DNA of 64,000 nt from Wuchereria bancrofti. Its lineage: Eukaryota > Nematoda > Chromadorea > Rhabditida > Onchocercidae. The translations under genes and the position numbers were made by a program. Numbering within the stretch: position 1 is the first letter of the stretch; each line of letters starts with the position of its first letter. The notes under the pieces are model-generated. The model was not told the origin of the DNA. It was given only the letters and a program-made list of their open reading frames with translations, and made no database searches. The DNA lies in assembly GCA_005281725.1 (NCBI GenBank), contig SSBO01000003.1, positions 7,786,575-7,850,574 of the forward strand. The letters are read 5' to 3'. Positions 52,701-64,000 of the stretch are shown here, piece after piece.

Positions 52701-55042
52701 TTTTCATATCCTCTTACGGTAAGAATTTATCTTTTATTTTATCTTGCTTACATTTTTTTTAAAATTTACTTTATCATTTATTATTTGCTTACAATTATAA
52801 CAGTTCAAATAAAAATAAACCGATGATTACGGTTAACATTAGTAAATAATCATTAATTTTTCCGTTTCATTTTCAAATCATCCTTTTTCCTTAGTCTCAT
52901 TTTTGAATCGTTTTCTCTTTTTTTTGAAGGTTAATTTTAAAACTATAAACCTATCAAAAATAAGACTATATAGTTTGAAATTATTTGAAATTTAAACATC
53001 TCTAATGTCAACTGTTGACGAATAGAATTTGTCGCTTTTACTAAAATAACCCAATTTTAGTTTTATGTCATTTATGGAGATTGTTGTCACTTTTTAGCAT
53101 CCTTTAGCGCCAAACAAATCCTAACAAATGCTAATTTTCCTTAGCCACTTGTTTTCAAAAATCTCGATCAAACTTCCATATATATCCAATCTTTTTTCTT
53201 TCCTTTCACTACTTTTTAAACTATGTTTTTTCTTTCTTTCTAACTCAACAGAATTTGTATTTTGTTTTTTTTCCTCCTTCATTTTTCTTTGTTTTTGTTT
53301 TTGGACTTCATTTTTTTAAAAAAAGGAAGAAAAAAGACTGAAAAATAACTGAAATTGAAATAAAATATGCTATACAATTTCTTATATCCATTTTCTTTCT
53401 CTTTTATTTCAATATTTAAAGTGAGAGTAAAAAAAAAAGAAGAAAATAATTATTTTCTTTCTCAAATAATCATAAATTTCATAATTACTTTGCTTTACCT
53501 GTTTTACTGTTATTATTTAAATGCAAATTGAGGGAGAAAAAGAGAGAGGGAGAAAGAGAAAATGAAAAAGAGAGGAGAAAAAAAAAGGTGATATTTAGTA
53601 TAAATTACAATTCAGTCATAAAGAAATGAGTAAGTAATATGTTGTATTTTGTCAATGATGCTTTTAAACTTAAACTAATTTGTAAAAGTTGTTTTGAAAA
53701 TCATATCACAATTTAAGTGGTCGAAATATATTACCGATTAAATTTTTTGTTTACAGCAAATATTTCTATAAACAAAAATTTATTTCATCATTTTTTAACA
53801 TTTTTCTTTTTTAATTCTTTTTTTCTAAATAAACTGATATTTTTTCAGCTTCTTTTCATGCTTCTTATTTTGTTTTCATATTTCACAGATAACTGTTTCA
53901 GATTGTATAGATTAATAATTTTGATTTTAAAAAGAATGAATTGAAAAAATTAAGCAAACAAAACAAGACAGAATAAAAAATTACTTTATAAATCATTTAA
54001 ATTAATTTCTTTGCTTAATTAAAACTACGCATAATGGAAAAGCATTTTGTTATGGTGAAATTAATAAGAAAGAAATAAATAAATAAGAAATCATATATGA
54101 TAGAAAGTATAGTTGTGAAAAAATGTGCAACAGATAACTTTGACATACATCGATTATTAATTAATATGTAAGATTCAGATAATCAAAACTTTCATTATCA
54201 AACAACAAAATATCGTAATTAATTTCACACAGCAAATTAAACACTAATATCATGTAGTAATGAAAAAAAAATTGCACTTATTTAAACTTTTGTTTTATTT
54301 TGTTATAGCATAAAATTTTTGAAATCTATAAAAAAAATTTTAAAAAAAATTCCATTTTTTTGTTGTTTCATTATATTGTATTTGTTTTCTTCTTTTTTCT
54401 CTTTCTTTCCCTCTCTCTCTCTCTCGTAAAAAGCAAAAAATAATGAAATTAACATTTTTGAAAATTAATATTTTATGAAAATTGTTTAAAGGTGCAAAAT
54501 GTAATGAAAATTTTTCATAAGTTATTAAATAACACTGTAACATCAAAATGTACCAATATTTTTTTTATCCTATTAAAATAGGTCAAAAAAGTAATTTAAT
54601 TTATGATTCCGTTTTAAAATCAATAATTTGCGCCATTTTCACAAAATTAAATTTAACCATAAATTCATTTTAAAAAATAAATCAAATTTTTTGCTTCTTC
54701 TTTTTTGCCTAACTAAGTGCTAATGGATAATTTATGGGTTCAAAATAAAAATAAACAGCACTTTATAGCTGCCATAGAATTTTATCAACAAATATTACTT
54801 AATCAAAGCAGTAAACTTAATTTCAATATATCATTTCAATATGTTAGCATGCTTTTCGGAACGCACTTATTTCACTTTCCGAATTATAACAAAATAATTT
54901 GATTTTTTTTTTCAGATAATGGAAAATATTGTAAATGCAACAGATTAATTGATAAATTAAATTAAAAGATTGTAAGTAATTGTACTTTCAAAAATTTCAT
55001 CAGCTATATAAATAAGCAATTATTGTTAGTCACAATAGCACG

Positions 55043-55087
55043 ATGCGTTTTGTACGAGAAGATGAAAATACGAAAAAAGAATTAATG
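55043..55087 (+). other. Candidate exon A, basic N-terminus
   Basis: An ATG preceded by an ATAG acceptor-like site opens 15 codons (MRFVREDENTKKELM) and ends at a GTTAAT donor in phase 0. The next candidate exon (56084) also starts in phase 0, so the two could join. The family is unknown. The coding character is inferred from mixed charged residues and base composition against an AT-rich background. Confidence 0.35.
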
Positions 55088-56083
55088 GTTAATTTTTTTT
55101 TTTTTTATAAATGATTTTATCAATAATCAATTTTTTTTACTTTTTAACAAAAAAATTTAAACAGTTCAATTCATTTCATCATCTTTTGTTACCTAGAAAG
55201 AGGTATTTTTTTGATGCATTATTAAAGATTGTGCAAATTAATAAATAGATAAAATAATGCGTATATAATATTTATACTTACATATTTATTTCAACAAATA
55301 AATGTTAGAAATTAATTTTATTTTAATTAATAATGTATTTAATTTTTTCATATTTATTTAACCAAACATTTGTTCTTTTTTTGTTTAGAATTTTTTCTTT
55401 GAGAAAATTTTTTGGCATGAATTAGGCACTTTTTTTCACGTCCTTTTTGCTTCGATTTTAGTTCTTTCATAGCGAATAACAGTTTCAGAAAGTCAAAAGC
55501 CATTAGACATTTATTACAATCTAAAAAGCTTTAAGTGAATGCACTTATCCTTTTGATTTTAATAGCTGTCTTAAAAAAAAAAAAAAAAATTTTTTTTTGA
55601 GAAAAACAAAATTCTAATCTGTAAGTGATGTAAAATAATAACTTTTTTACGACAAATTTCTTTTTTCTTTTACAAAGTTTTGTAAAAACATTGTTTAAAA
55701 AAGATGAAAGAAATTTTTTGGAGATATTTATAAAAATTTCATAATTTTAAATTTATTTTTACAAAAATTATTTAATCCCGTAAAAAATTTTCCATTTTTC
55801 CATTTAAAAAAAAATTGGAAAAGTTAAACAGGAAAATATTGAAAAGTATACGAATAGCATACTTTTCAGATCAAAAGATGAAAAAAAAAACATTTAAATA
55901 AATAATATCAACATAAAAATTGTCCAATTTTTTCGTCTTATTTTATTTTATTTGTTGTCTATTGAAGTAAAATTGTTATTTTTACGATCTTTTTTTTCTT
56001 TTTTTTAGCAGAAATAATCGCTTTTATTTATTTATTTTTTCTGTAGAAACCCATTGAGTATAAAATTAAATATTTAATTATAG

Positions 56084-56171
56084 GAACGAAGTGAATTAAA
56101 CAATCTTCTACAACAACGCCGAAAGCAATGGCGGCAGCGTAACTGGGCAAGTACAACACTTCCACCATGGC
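56084..56171 (+). other. Candidate exon B, Gln/Arg/Trp-rich
   Basis: After a TATAG acceptor, an open frame reads ERSELNNLLQQRRKQWRQRN and continues WASTTLPPW. It is clearly GC-richer than its surroundings and very unlike neighbouring low-complexity DNA. The donor is uncertain: GTACAA at 56151 or GTACAG at 56172, or the frame runs on to about 56270. Joined to 55043-55087 it extends that frame. Probably part of a long-intron gene whose family I do not recognise. Confidence 0.4.
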
Positions 56172-57016
56172 GTACAGGATGGCAAGCTTTTCTTATCCAT
56201 TTTAAATTTAAATATTTCATTTTTTTTTCCTTTCAAACTTCTAATTATTTAAATTGTAATCATGGTGGTAAATGAGTTAGTTATTTAATAAATTGAAAAT
56301 ATTGCAAAAAATTTTCAAACACGAAAAATGAAATATGTAAAAAGTAAGAATTGGTAATTTGATGATATAACAAATGACTAAAATGATTGAAATTAATTTG
56401 TTAAATCATTAACACATTTTTTAATTTTATTTTCTGCAGCAAATGTCTTTTAAAAAGAAAAAAGAAGGAAATAATAAAATATAAATGACTAGGTTAAAAG
56501 GTTGAAATTTTAATGAATTGATGTTAAGTGGAAATCTTAAATCTTTTACTACGTATTCTATTTTCTTTTTGAAATAACAACTAAATTGAGAGGAAGCAAG
56601 TTGCTGTTGTAATTAATGATTGATCACATGGTCTATTAATTCATGATATTTACCGCAGTTTGATTGATTATCCATCTATTATTACAGTTGGCGCTTAGAA
56701 TATTTGCAAACGAAAAAATAAAAAATTTAAGCTTTTAACTTATTGTGTTCATTCAATTTCGCACCTATAATTTTTTAATATTAGGTAAACAAAATTATAG
56801 TATAGGCTTTGAATGGTATCTGTATATATCTTTTTTTCTTAATGAAATTAAAAATTTTGTCATAAGTACAAAGATAATTTATGCATATATTGGTGATAAT
56901 TGTTTTGCGTGAACTTCTGCAAAAATATGTAAATATAGATAAAGTTGCAATAAGTATGAAACTATATGAAATTGATCTATCAGAAGATTACTTTTTTGTA
57001 AATTCGATTTAATTTC

Positions 57017-57332
57017 ATTAAATGTTTCGAAAAGTATTTCCTCAAAAAATTTCCGCAAATTCTATTAAGAAAAAACAATTTCTTTAAACTTTTTATTTAT
57101 TTATTTTATTTTTTTTTTGTGCTTTTATTAAGGAAATAAAGGACATTGATAACGAAAGGATGCATNNNNNNNNNNNNNNNNNNATTAAATGTTTCGAAAA
57201 GTATTTCCTCAAAAAATTTCCGCAAATTCTATTAAGAAAAAACAATTTCTTTAAACTTTTTATTTATTTATTTTATTTTTTTTTTGTGCTTTTATTAAGG
57301 AAATAAAGGACATTGATAACGAAAGGATGCAT
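57017..57332. other. Assembly gap (18 N) flanked by identical 149-bp sequences
   Basis: N bases occupy 57166-57183. The 149 bases before the gap (57017-57165) appear identical to the 149 bases after it (57184-57332). This is the signature of two contig ends that overlap but were joined with a gap instead of being merged, so the true locus probably contains one copy. Confidence 0.93.
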
Positions 57333-58372
57333 GTTATATAAACATTTTGTGCTTTTAAAATGATCAATAATTGAATTAGAGTTTTAAGCAAGGCTTTAAG
57401 AAAATTTTTTTTTTTTTCAAATTGTTTGAATAAGATTTGAAAAAAGGTAATTCATTGACATACAATGCAATCAAAAAAGAAAAAAGAACTGGAACAATAA
57501 AAAAAGGTTAATTTTCAAAAAAATTTAGTGGAAATTTAAATATTAATGTAAAGAAAATGCACTTAATTGAAGCATGCATTGTTTGATAATATATGCAAAT
57601 AATATAAATTTTACACTCGTTTTTTTGTTTTTTTGCAAAATATTAATTAAAGCAAAAGAAAATAGAAAAAAAAGTAATTAAAACAAAAACTAAAATGAAA
57701 TAAGAAACAGCAATGGAATCGATTTGTAAAATTGAATTAATGCTAACAATCATTGCAATCAAAAAAAAATCAATATTACTGATTAATTATCACTGTCACT
57801 AATTAATATCTCTTATTCACTTCAGCTTCGTATAAATATACAATAAAAATTTCACTATTTAATTTTTTTTAAATTATAAGTATGAAGCTTTTTTGATTTA
57901 TAATCAACTAATACATACCACATTTTTTGTACTATAACACTTTAGCATTTGTTAAATTAACAATTGATGGATTACATTTGTTATAGATTAGAGTGAAATT
58001 TAAAAAAGAAAAGAACATTTTTTCTTTTTTTTACACTTTAGTATTTCTATGTTCGTATATTAACTCTTCCTCATTTTAAATTTTATTATGTTAACAATTT
58101 CTTCTTGAGTTTTTGTTGAAATTGTTGAAGGAATGCCATAGCAATTCAATATTTATGTATTTCTATTTATTTATTTATTAATTTGTTCATTTTTTCCTTT
58201 CATTTTTTGAAGATTTAAAAATTGACATTTGGTATGCATATGGTATATGATGTTCGAGTGAATAATAAAGTATGCGAGAAATGCCTATAATTTCTTTTTT
58301 CTTTAATACATTATTAAATGAAGTAGATAATAAGTTATGCCCTCCCTTCAACAAACCTTTTATGAATTTTGA

Positions 58373-58866
58373 AATAAAACCTATCATTTTTAACATCTTT
58401 TGTTAAAATCTTTTGTTAGCAACAAATTTACTATTATTCTTTTCACTACACTTATTATCATTATCATTGATTATTACTATTTATTATTCATTATTATTAT
58501 CATTATTGGTATGATTATCATTTATCATTATTAATTGTTGTTATTAATTATTATCATTAATTATTATCATTATTCACATTTGCTAACAATATTATTATTT
58601 ACATTATTTTTATTCGTTAATAGTTTTATCGTTATTGTTCTTAAAACCTTTTGATTTAATCAACTTATTATTACCCTTCTAAAAGTTTATTATTAATTTA
58701 CATTATCCTTCTATTATTATCTCTCTAAATTTATCATGACTACAATTATTAATAGAGCTTTTATAAATTTATAATAAAACCTATCATTTTTAACATCTTT
58801 TGTTAAAATCTTTTGTTAGCAACAAATTTACTATTATTCTTTTCACTACACTTATTATCATTATCA
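58373..58866. repeat. 94-bp direct repeat, 400-base spacing
   Basis: Bases 58373-58466 and 58773-58866 are identical by eye, and the flanks diverge at once. The unit carries no coding frame. The DNA between them is ATT/ATC-rich. Confidence 0.88.
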
Positions 58867-61164
58867 CTATTTTTATTGTTAGCTACATCTATATCATTAT
58901 TATTTTCACCATTAATTATCGGTCGTCTTATTGCTAACACGTCGTTTTGCAAATATTTTAGAATTAATTATCAGAATTATTATTTTTACTACCATTACTA
59001 TTGCATTTTATTGAAAGAAGAATGAAGAGAAAGGTATAACTTTATTAATTTATCATTTTTTAGTCAATGTTCAGCTATAGAAGAAGAAATAAGTTCTGAT
59101 ATATAAGACGAATAAGACGGAAAAGAATAAGACGGAAAAAGAAGGAAAAAAAAATTAATTTAAAATATAGGGTGGGTTCTGTCATAAGGAATAATATGAC
59201 AATAAAATTTCCTTTTATTTTTTGTTTAATCCAAAAAATCTTCTTCAGCTTTTTTGCCTTCTATTTTATTCTTAATATATACGAGAATATATTATCTTCT
59301 CATCATTTAATCTTAAAATTAAGAAATAAACAATATAAATTAGCAAAACTTTGATCTGAAAAAATAAAAAACTAAATTACAAAAATGATATCACCGTTAC
59401 TATCGCTATGATAATCATCATCTTTTTCTTCACTATACTGCTTATTATTATTATCACTATATTATTTTTCTATATATCATTATCAAATATTCTTCTAAAA
59501 CATTGATTATTCAATAGGAATAAATAGCATGTTGGTTTATCAAAATCTCAAAAATCATTTCATTAATCATTGCAACTGTTTAATGTTTTAAACAAAATTA
59601 ATAGCTTTAATCTTTCATTCTTATTTCATTTTATATAAAATATTTCACTTCAAATTATCCCAAAATAAGTTATTCAATAAATTCGAATTACCAATTCTCA
59701 ATTTAATACTTCGACTTAAATTATTTATTCACTTATTAACTGAGAAGATAATGAATCCTTCAAAGGTGAGTAACAATAGATCAATTTGATTAATGCTTTT
59801 GATTACCACAATTTTTCTTTTCAGTAGCAAAATTCAATAAATTCAAATGGAAATCAAAATCTTCCAATTAAATACAGCAATTGCTTTGCCAAAAGTAATG
59901 AGTAAAATATAGCGAAAATTTCAAGGAATAATTCCAATTAAATATCAATATTAGTACGATAAAGAATCAAAAATAATTGGTCATTTTTTCTCTAATAATT
60001 TTTAATAATTATTCAGTTGCATCAAAAAATATTGATTATGTATTATATTTGATATATATGTAAAAGAAAAAAGAAATTCGACTCTCATTTAAAGGATAAA
60101 TGAATGATTAAAGAAGTACTGGTTTAAAGAAAATAATAGAAAATGAGCCAAGTATGAAAGATTTCCAAATATCAAAATAAGCAAATATCAGCTAAATTTA
60201 TATCGATCCGTAAATGTGTATTGAACAATTTCCTTATAATATTTTATTTTTGTAATACATTGTTCATAATCAACAAATCTTATTAAATTGAGCCAAAAAT
60301 TTTTGCAGTTCTTAATACGAATTTCATTTTCTCTTTTTTTCCTTTTTTTAGTCATTGCGAAAAAAAAAGGAAAAGGAAAAGGGAAGAAAGCATTAAATAC
60401 GAAATGAAATATTTTTTTTTTTTTTTGAACGAAAAAGGAAACAAAAAAAAAAAATTTCGTATCGATCAAAACATAAATTAAAAGAATTCACCAAAGCAAA
60501 TAGAAAAAAAAGGAAGGAAAAAAAGAGAAAATTTTTGAAAGACTTAGCAAAATTTTCAAATACGAATAGTTATTCTAAGAAGGCTTTATTTTTATTTTAT
60601 TTTTTTTTTTCCTTTCTTTTTTTATTTTTTGTTTCTCCTTTTGCTAACAATTTTTGCTGCTTCACATCGAACAATTCCCAAGTGCTTTTTAAGTTCTCCA
60701 TTAAATTCATTCCCTTTGACTATTTCTGTTTCGATCATAATGAAGTTGTGAAGTTTTATTTCCTTTCCTCATTTTTTTTTCCACTTCACTCCCTTTATAA
60801 TAATTGAAATGAAATAATTAAGGTGAGAATTTGCTAATATACGAAACTTTCTTTGCTTTATGTTAATAATATATGGTACATTTCAAAACAACTTTTACCC
60901 TTATCAATAAAAAGGAAATGAAAAAAGTTGGGGATAAACAAATAATTGCTAAAATAGGAAATTGATAAATTGCTGATATGAAGACAATAATTAGGATGAA
61001 GAATGCCTATGATAAATAAATATAATATCAAAAATTAATAGTTGGAATGTGGAACTAGAATTTTTTTTTTTTTTGATTCATAGGGAAATACATCCATTTT
61101 TATCTTTTTACAACAACCATTACTAACTAATACTCTTATTTTGTAATAGTAGTTGCTAAAATAA

Positions 61165-61345
61165 CAATAAGAATAAGAATAGTAACAATAATAAGTAATA
61201 ATGATAATAACAATAATAATAATAACAGCAACAGCAACAACAACAACAACAACAACAGTAATAATAACAGTGATAATATAAAAAAAGCAACAAAATGAAC
61301 AGCATTGTTTATCACTATTATCTACTAGTAGTAGTAGTAGTAGAT
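61165..61345. repeat. AAT/AAC/TAG trinucleotide microsatellites
   Basis: Interrupted AAT then CAA runs (about 61190-61275) are followed by a TAG run near 61327-61344. A related CAACAATAG tract continues to about 61440. Simple sequence only. Confidence 0.85.
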
Positions 61346-61650
61346 ATTATTACATTGAGATAGCATGATAACAATAAAAACAGCAATAATAATAACAACA
61401 ATAGTAATTTCAACAATAACAACAATAGTAATTTCAACAATGAAAATATATTTGGCAAACAAAATCAACAATGCAACTTATTATAATTGTTTGATAAGCA
61501 ACAATAACAAAACCATTTTGTTACACAATAGCAATATTAAACCAAACAAACAAAACAAAACAAAAAAAACATAACAAGCAAAAAAAATAATCAATAAAAA
61601 AGAAAAATAGGATGAAAAAGGGAAAAGAAAATGAAAAAGTAACAGGATAC

Positions 61651-61745
61651 CAATGAAATGTGAGGAAGTTGTTAATGTATCCAACCCATCACAAAGGGTT
61701 TTTAATTTATATTCAAGCAAACGAGGGACAACAGCAATTGCCACT
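61651..61745 (-). other. Candidate minus-strand exon
   Basis: A GATAG acceptor and a GTATCC donor bound 95 bases. One frame is open throughout and reads VAIAVVPRLLEYKLKTLCDG followed by LDTLTTSSHFIG. The residue mix is protein-like and unlike the neighbouring simple sequence. No partner exon was found and no family is recognised; it could be a conserved exon in a long-intron gene or a pseudogene fragment. Confidence 0.35.
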
Positions 61746-62417
61746 CTATCACATTTTCACTTTTTATATTTTATTTAAGGTATAATTTCATTGATATTTT
61801 TGAGGTATCATTTTAAACATTCAATTAAAAATATCAAGAATGATCTTTTTTTTCTCCAGCTTTCTTCCTCTTTCTCCCTCTTTCCCTTCTTTTTTCCCTT
61901 TCATTTGCTTTTTTTTCTATAATAATAATAACAATAATGTAATATTTGAATTTCTTTTTCTTTGGAACAATTTTTTTTTTCTTTGTTTCTATTTTTTTTA
62001 TATTGTCGCTGCAAAGTTTTTTGATTTTGTTTTGTTTTTTTTTTCATATTTGCTTGGTATTTCTTTAACTTTTTTTTAGTGTATAGAAAGAGAAAAAAAA
62101 AATTGGACATTTCTACTATTTCACAGTACTATTAATTGGCTATATTGATGGCATTTGGGAACAATTTACTATATTATTTCGAATTATTTATGCTGTTAGT
62201 AATTTATGCTAATTGCTGCTATTCCGGTAGAAAATTGACGATGAATGTGAATATCTTCTGGAATTTTTCACTTTAGGATTCTTTTTTCTCATTCGAGTCT
62301 TTTTTCACTCTGAAAGCTATTATTTATTTGGCATATTTTAATATTTTAAACTGCTCATCTACTACAAAAGAAAAAAACAAGTAAATAAATAAGTAAACAA
62401 GCAATACAAATATTTGA

Positions 62418-62464
62418 ATGATGAGACGACGACATACGGTATGGTTTGGACCCGAATGTCGAAG
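62418..62464 (+). other. Candidate exon C, short GC-rich island
   Basis: Two in-frame ATGs open MMRRRHTVWFGPECR and the exon ends at a good GTATGC donor. A second frame is also open (NDETTTYGMVWTRMSK) and would be in phase 0 at the donor. The island is strikingly GC-rich for this region. It may be an alternative first exon or an internal exon of the gene suggested by 55043 and 56084. Confidence 0.33.
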
Positions 62465-64000
62465 GTATGCTGTCTTATTGTTATTTTTTCTTTTGTTTTG
62501 TTTTGTTTATTAAAAGAATGCCCATTTTTTAGAAAGAAAAAAAAGGAAATGAACTATTGTAAAATGTTTAAAGTTGTAATATTTTGTTGTGATGCAAAAT
62601 AATATTTTTATTGATTTTTGTTTGATAATTTTATAAATTATTTCATTTGAAAAAAGGCAAAAAAATTGAGTAATTTCGTGCATTAATATGAAAATTTTAT
62701 CCTTGATTTTGTCAAATCTGATTTTTGTTTCTTTTCATTGAAAACAAAAATTATACTAAAAACTAATAATATTGGAATATGAATTGAAATGGAAAATATA
62801 TCAATTAGTATACTCTTAATTTACACTTATTTAACTCAAAAATTAATTTCTTTCTAAACTATTATCCTAAAAAAAAAAAAAATGAAAAAACAGAAAGCAA
62901 TAATCACTAATAAAAAATTCCTTTTTGTTTGAATTTTTCATTCAAAACAAATTATAACATCATAAATATTATTACTAATATATTGCTAATCACTTCCATT
63001 TGTAATCTTATTTTAGCAAGAAAAATTGCATGCAGTTATTGACGAATAACTTACAGTCAATAATATTTACCACTTTTATTTAATTTTTACTCTATTAATT
63101 AGCATTAACTTAGCATAATGAGTCAATGAATAAAAATGAATAAATAGGATTTTACTAATATTAGCAAGAAGTTATAACGATTTTGAGATTTTATAAATTT
63201 GTTACGCTTGAACTGAATATGATAAGCATTGCTTCCATGAAATTCCTCTTTTTTCTTTTTCTTTTTTTCTTTTTAAATTCAATTCCTCGAGCATTTAATG
63301 CCATTATTCTGACCAATTAAGCTGAATGGATGATGGCTTATTTTGCTAAGCATACTTTCCATTCTAACAATTCGAAATGCTTACATGTTAAATCATTTGA
63401 AATAGAGCTGATACGACAAATAAAGTAGAAAATGAAATTTTAAATAAAAATTTGCCAATAATTTGCAACCACAAATAATATTGCTTGCATTGATAATACA
63501 AACTATTACTATGTCTTTGTTCCCTTCCTTTTATCAAAAATTATTTATCATTTCTGTTTTGTTTCTTATCTTGTATACATTTCCAAATGTGAATAAAAAC
63601 AATTTAAATTATATTTCTTTGATACGTCATTCCTAAATTACGTATAGCTATTATTGTTAATATACTAATAATCATCGTTTGTTGATGATATTTCATTAAA
63701 TACAATTTGTAATTGTTTTTGATTTAAAAAAAAGAAAATTTATTATTCGCATAACAAATTTTTTTGTAATTTATAAAAAAAAAATCAATTAATTCTTCTT
63801 TTTTCTCTATGTCAATTTGCTAATAAACAGAAAATTAGTGAATATCATCTTTAGCATTTAAAATTTTTGTATTATGTCTTCATCTATTTTTCTTTCATTC
63901 AAACAACTTCTACAATATACTTCATTGGTCAAGTTTTAAAGTTGGTTGAAAAAAGGCCATCAATATTTCCAAAATTTAAAAATGGCTAGAAAGTTATTAG
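62465..64000. other. AT-rich tail of window
   Basis: Low-complexity AT-rich sequence to the window edge. I see no splice-bounded coding frame, RNA gene or structured repeat. Confidence 0.5.

Larger units (their letters stand above)
42473..55042. other. Gene-poor AT-rich region
   Basis: About 12.5 kb of low-complexity AT-rich DNA dominated by poly-A/T, TTTC/TTTTC pyrimidine tracts and ATT repeats. It holds the hairpin at 43182, the 562-bp tandem duplication at 46723, an ATC/CAT-rich patch at 49425 and a single candidate exon at 44615. Open frames here are mostly Phe/Ile/Leu-rich products of composition. This could be long introns of an unseen gene or genuine intergenic DNA. Confidence 0.5.

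Noticed and set aside
61200..61275. Resemblance to a CRISPR or tandem array in the CAA/AAT region
   Set aside because: The repeats are trinucleotide microsatellites with no unique spacers, and the genome is eukaryotic.

Overview
This is an animal, almost certainly nematode, nuclear window. It is very AT-rich, and the genes are split into many short exons with GT-AG introns of roughly 70 bases to 1 kb. Every confident gene was found by chaining exons whose splice phases agree. The gene set (haspin kinase, ERMP1, STARD7, phytochelatin synthase, LUC7-like, BLOC1S4-like, M6/PLP) is metazoan, and an animal phytochelatin synthase fits nematodes. The base composition and intron sizes suggest a filarial (spirurine) worm; that last step is inference.

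Layout, left half. 225-1917 (+) is the 3' part of a KLHDC3-like kelch gene that enters from the left. 3957-9454 (-) is an 18-exon haspin-type kinase gene, convergent with it. A 2.1 kb divergent spacer leads to an 18-exon ERMP1 metallopeptidase gene (11530-18089, +, predicted 899 aa). STARD7 follows (20371-24055, +, 374 aa). A repeat-bearing spacer then precedes phytochelatin synthase (26942-31092, +, 400 aa, catalytic Cys, His and Asp present). LUC7-like splicing factor lies at 33843-37348 (+, 333 aa).

Layout, minus-strand block. An M6/PLP-family four-membrane-span protein (40396-42472) is followed downstream by a BLOC1S4-like gene (38482-39254). Its last exon appears to overlap, in another frame, the start of an unrecognised small basic protein gene (37755-38509).

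Layout, right third. From 42473 to the end there is no gene that I can name. The stretch is AT-rich low-complexity DNA holding a recent 562-bp tandem duplication, a perfect hairpin, a 94-bp direct repeat, microsatellites, and an 18-N assembly gap flanked on both sides by the same 149 bp. A few short GC-richer, splice-site-bounded islands (44615, 55043, 56084, 61651 minus, 62418) look like isolated exons of long-intron genes, but I cannot identify them.

The genes act in unrelated processes: mitotic histone phosphorylation, ER proteolysis, lipid transfer, metal detoxification, splicing, lysosome-related organelle biogenesis and neuronal or epidermal membranes. I see no dedicated gene system. 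The most unusual item is the apparent dual-frame overlap at 38461-38580.
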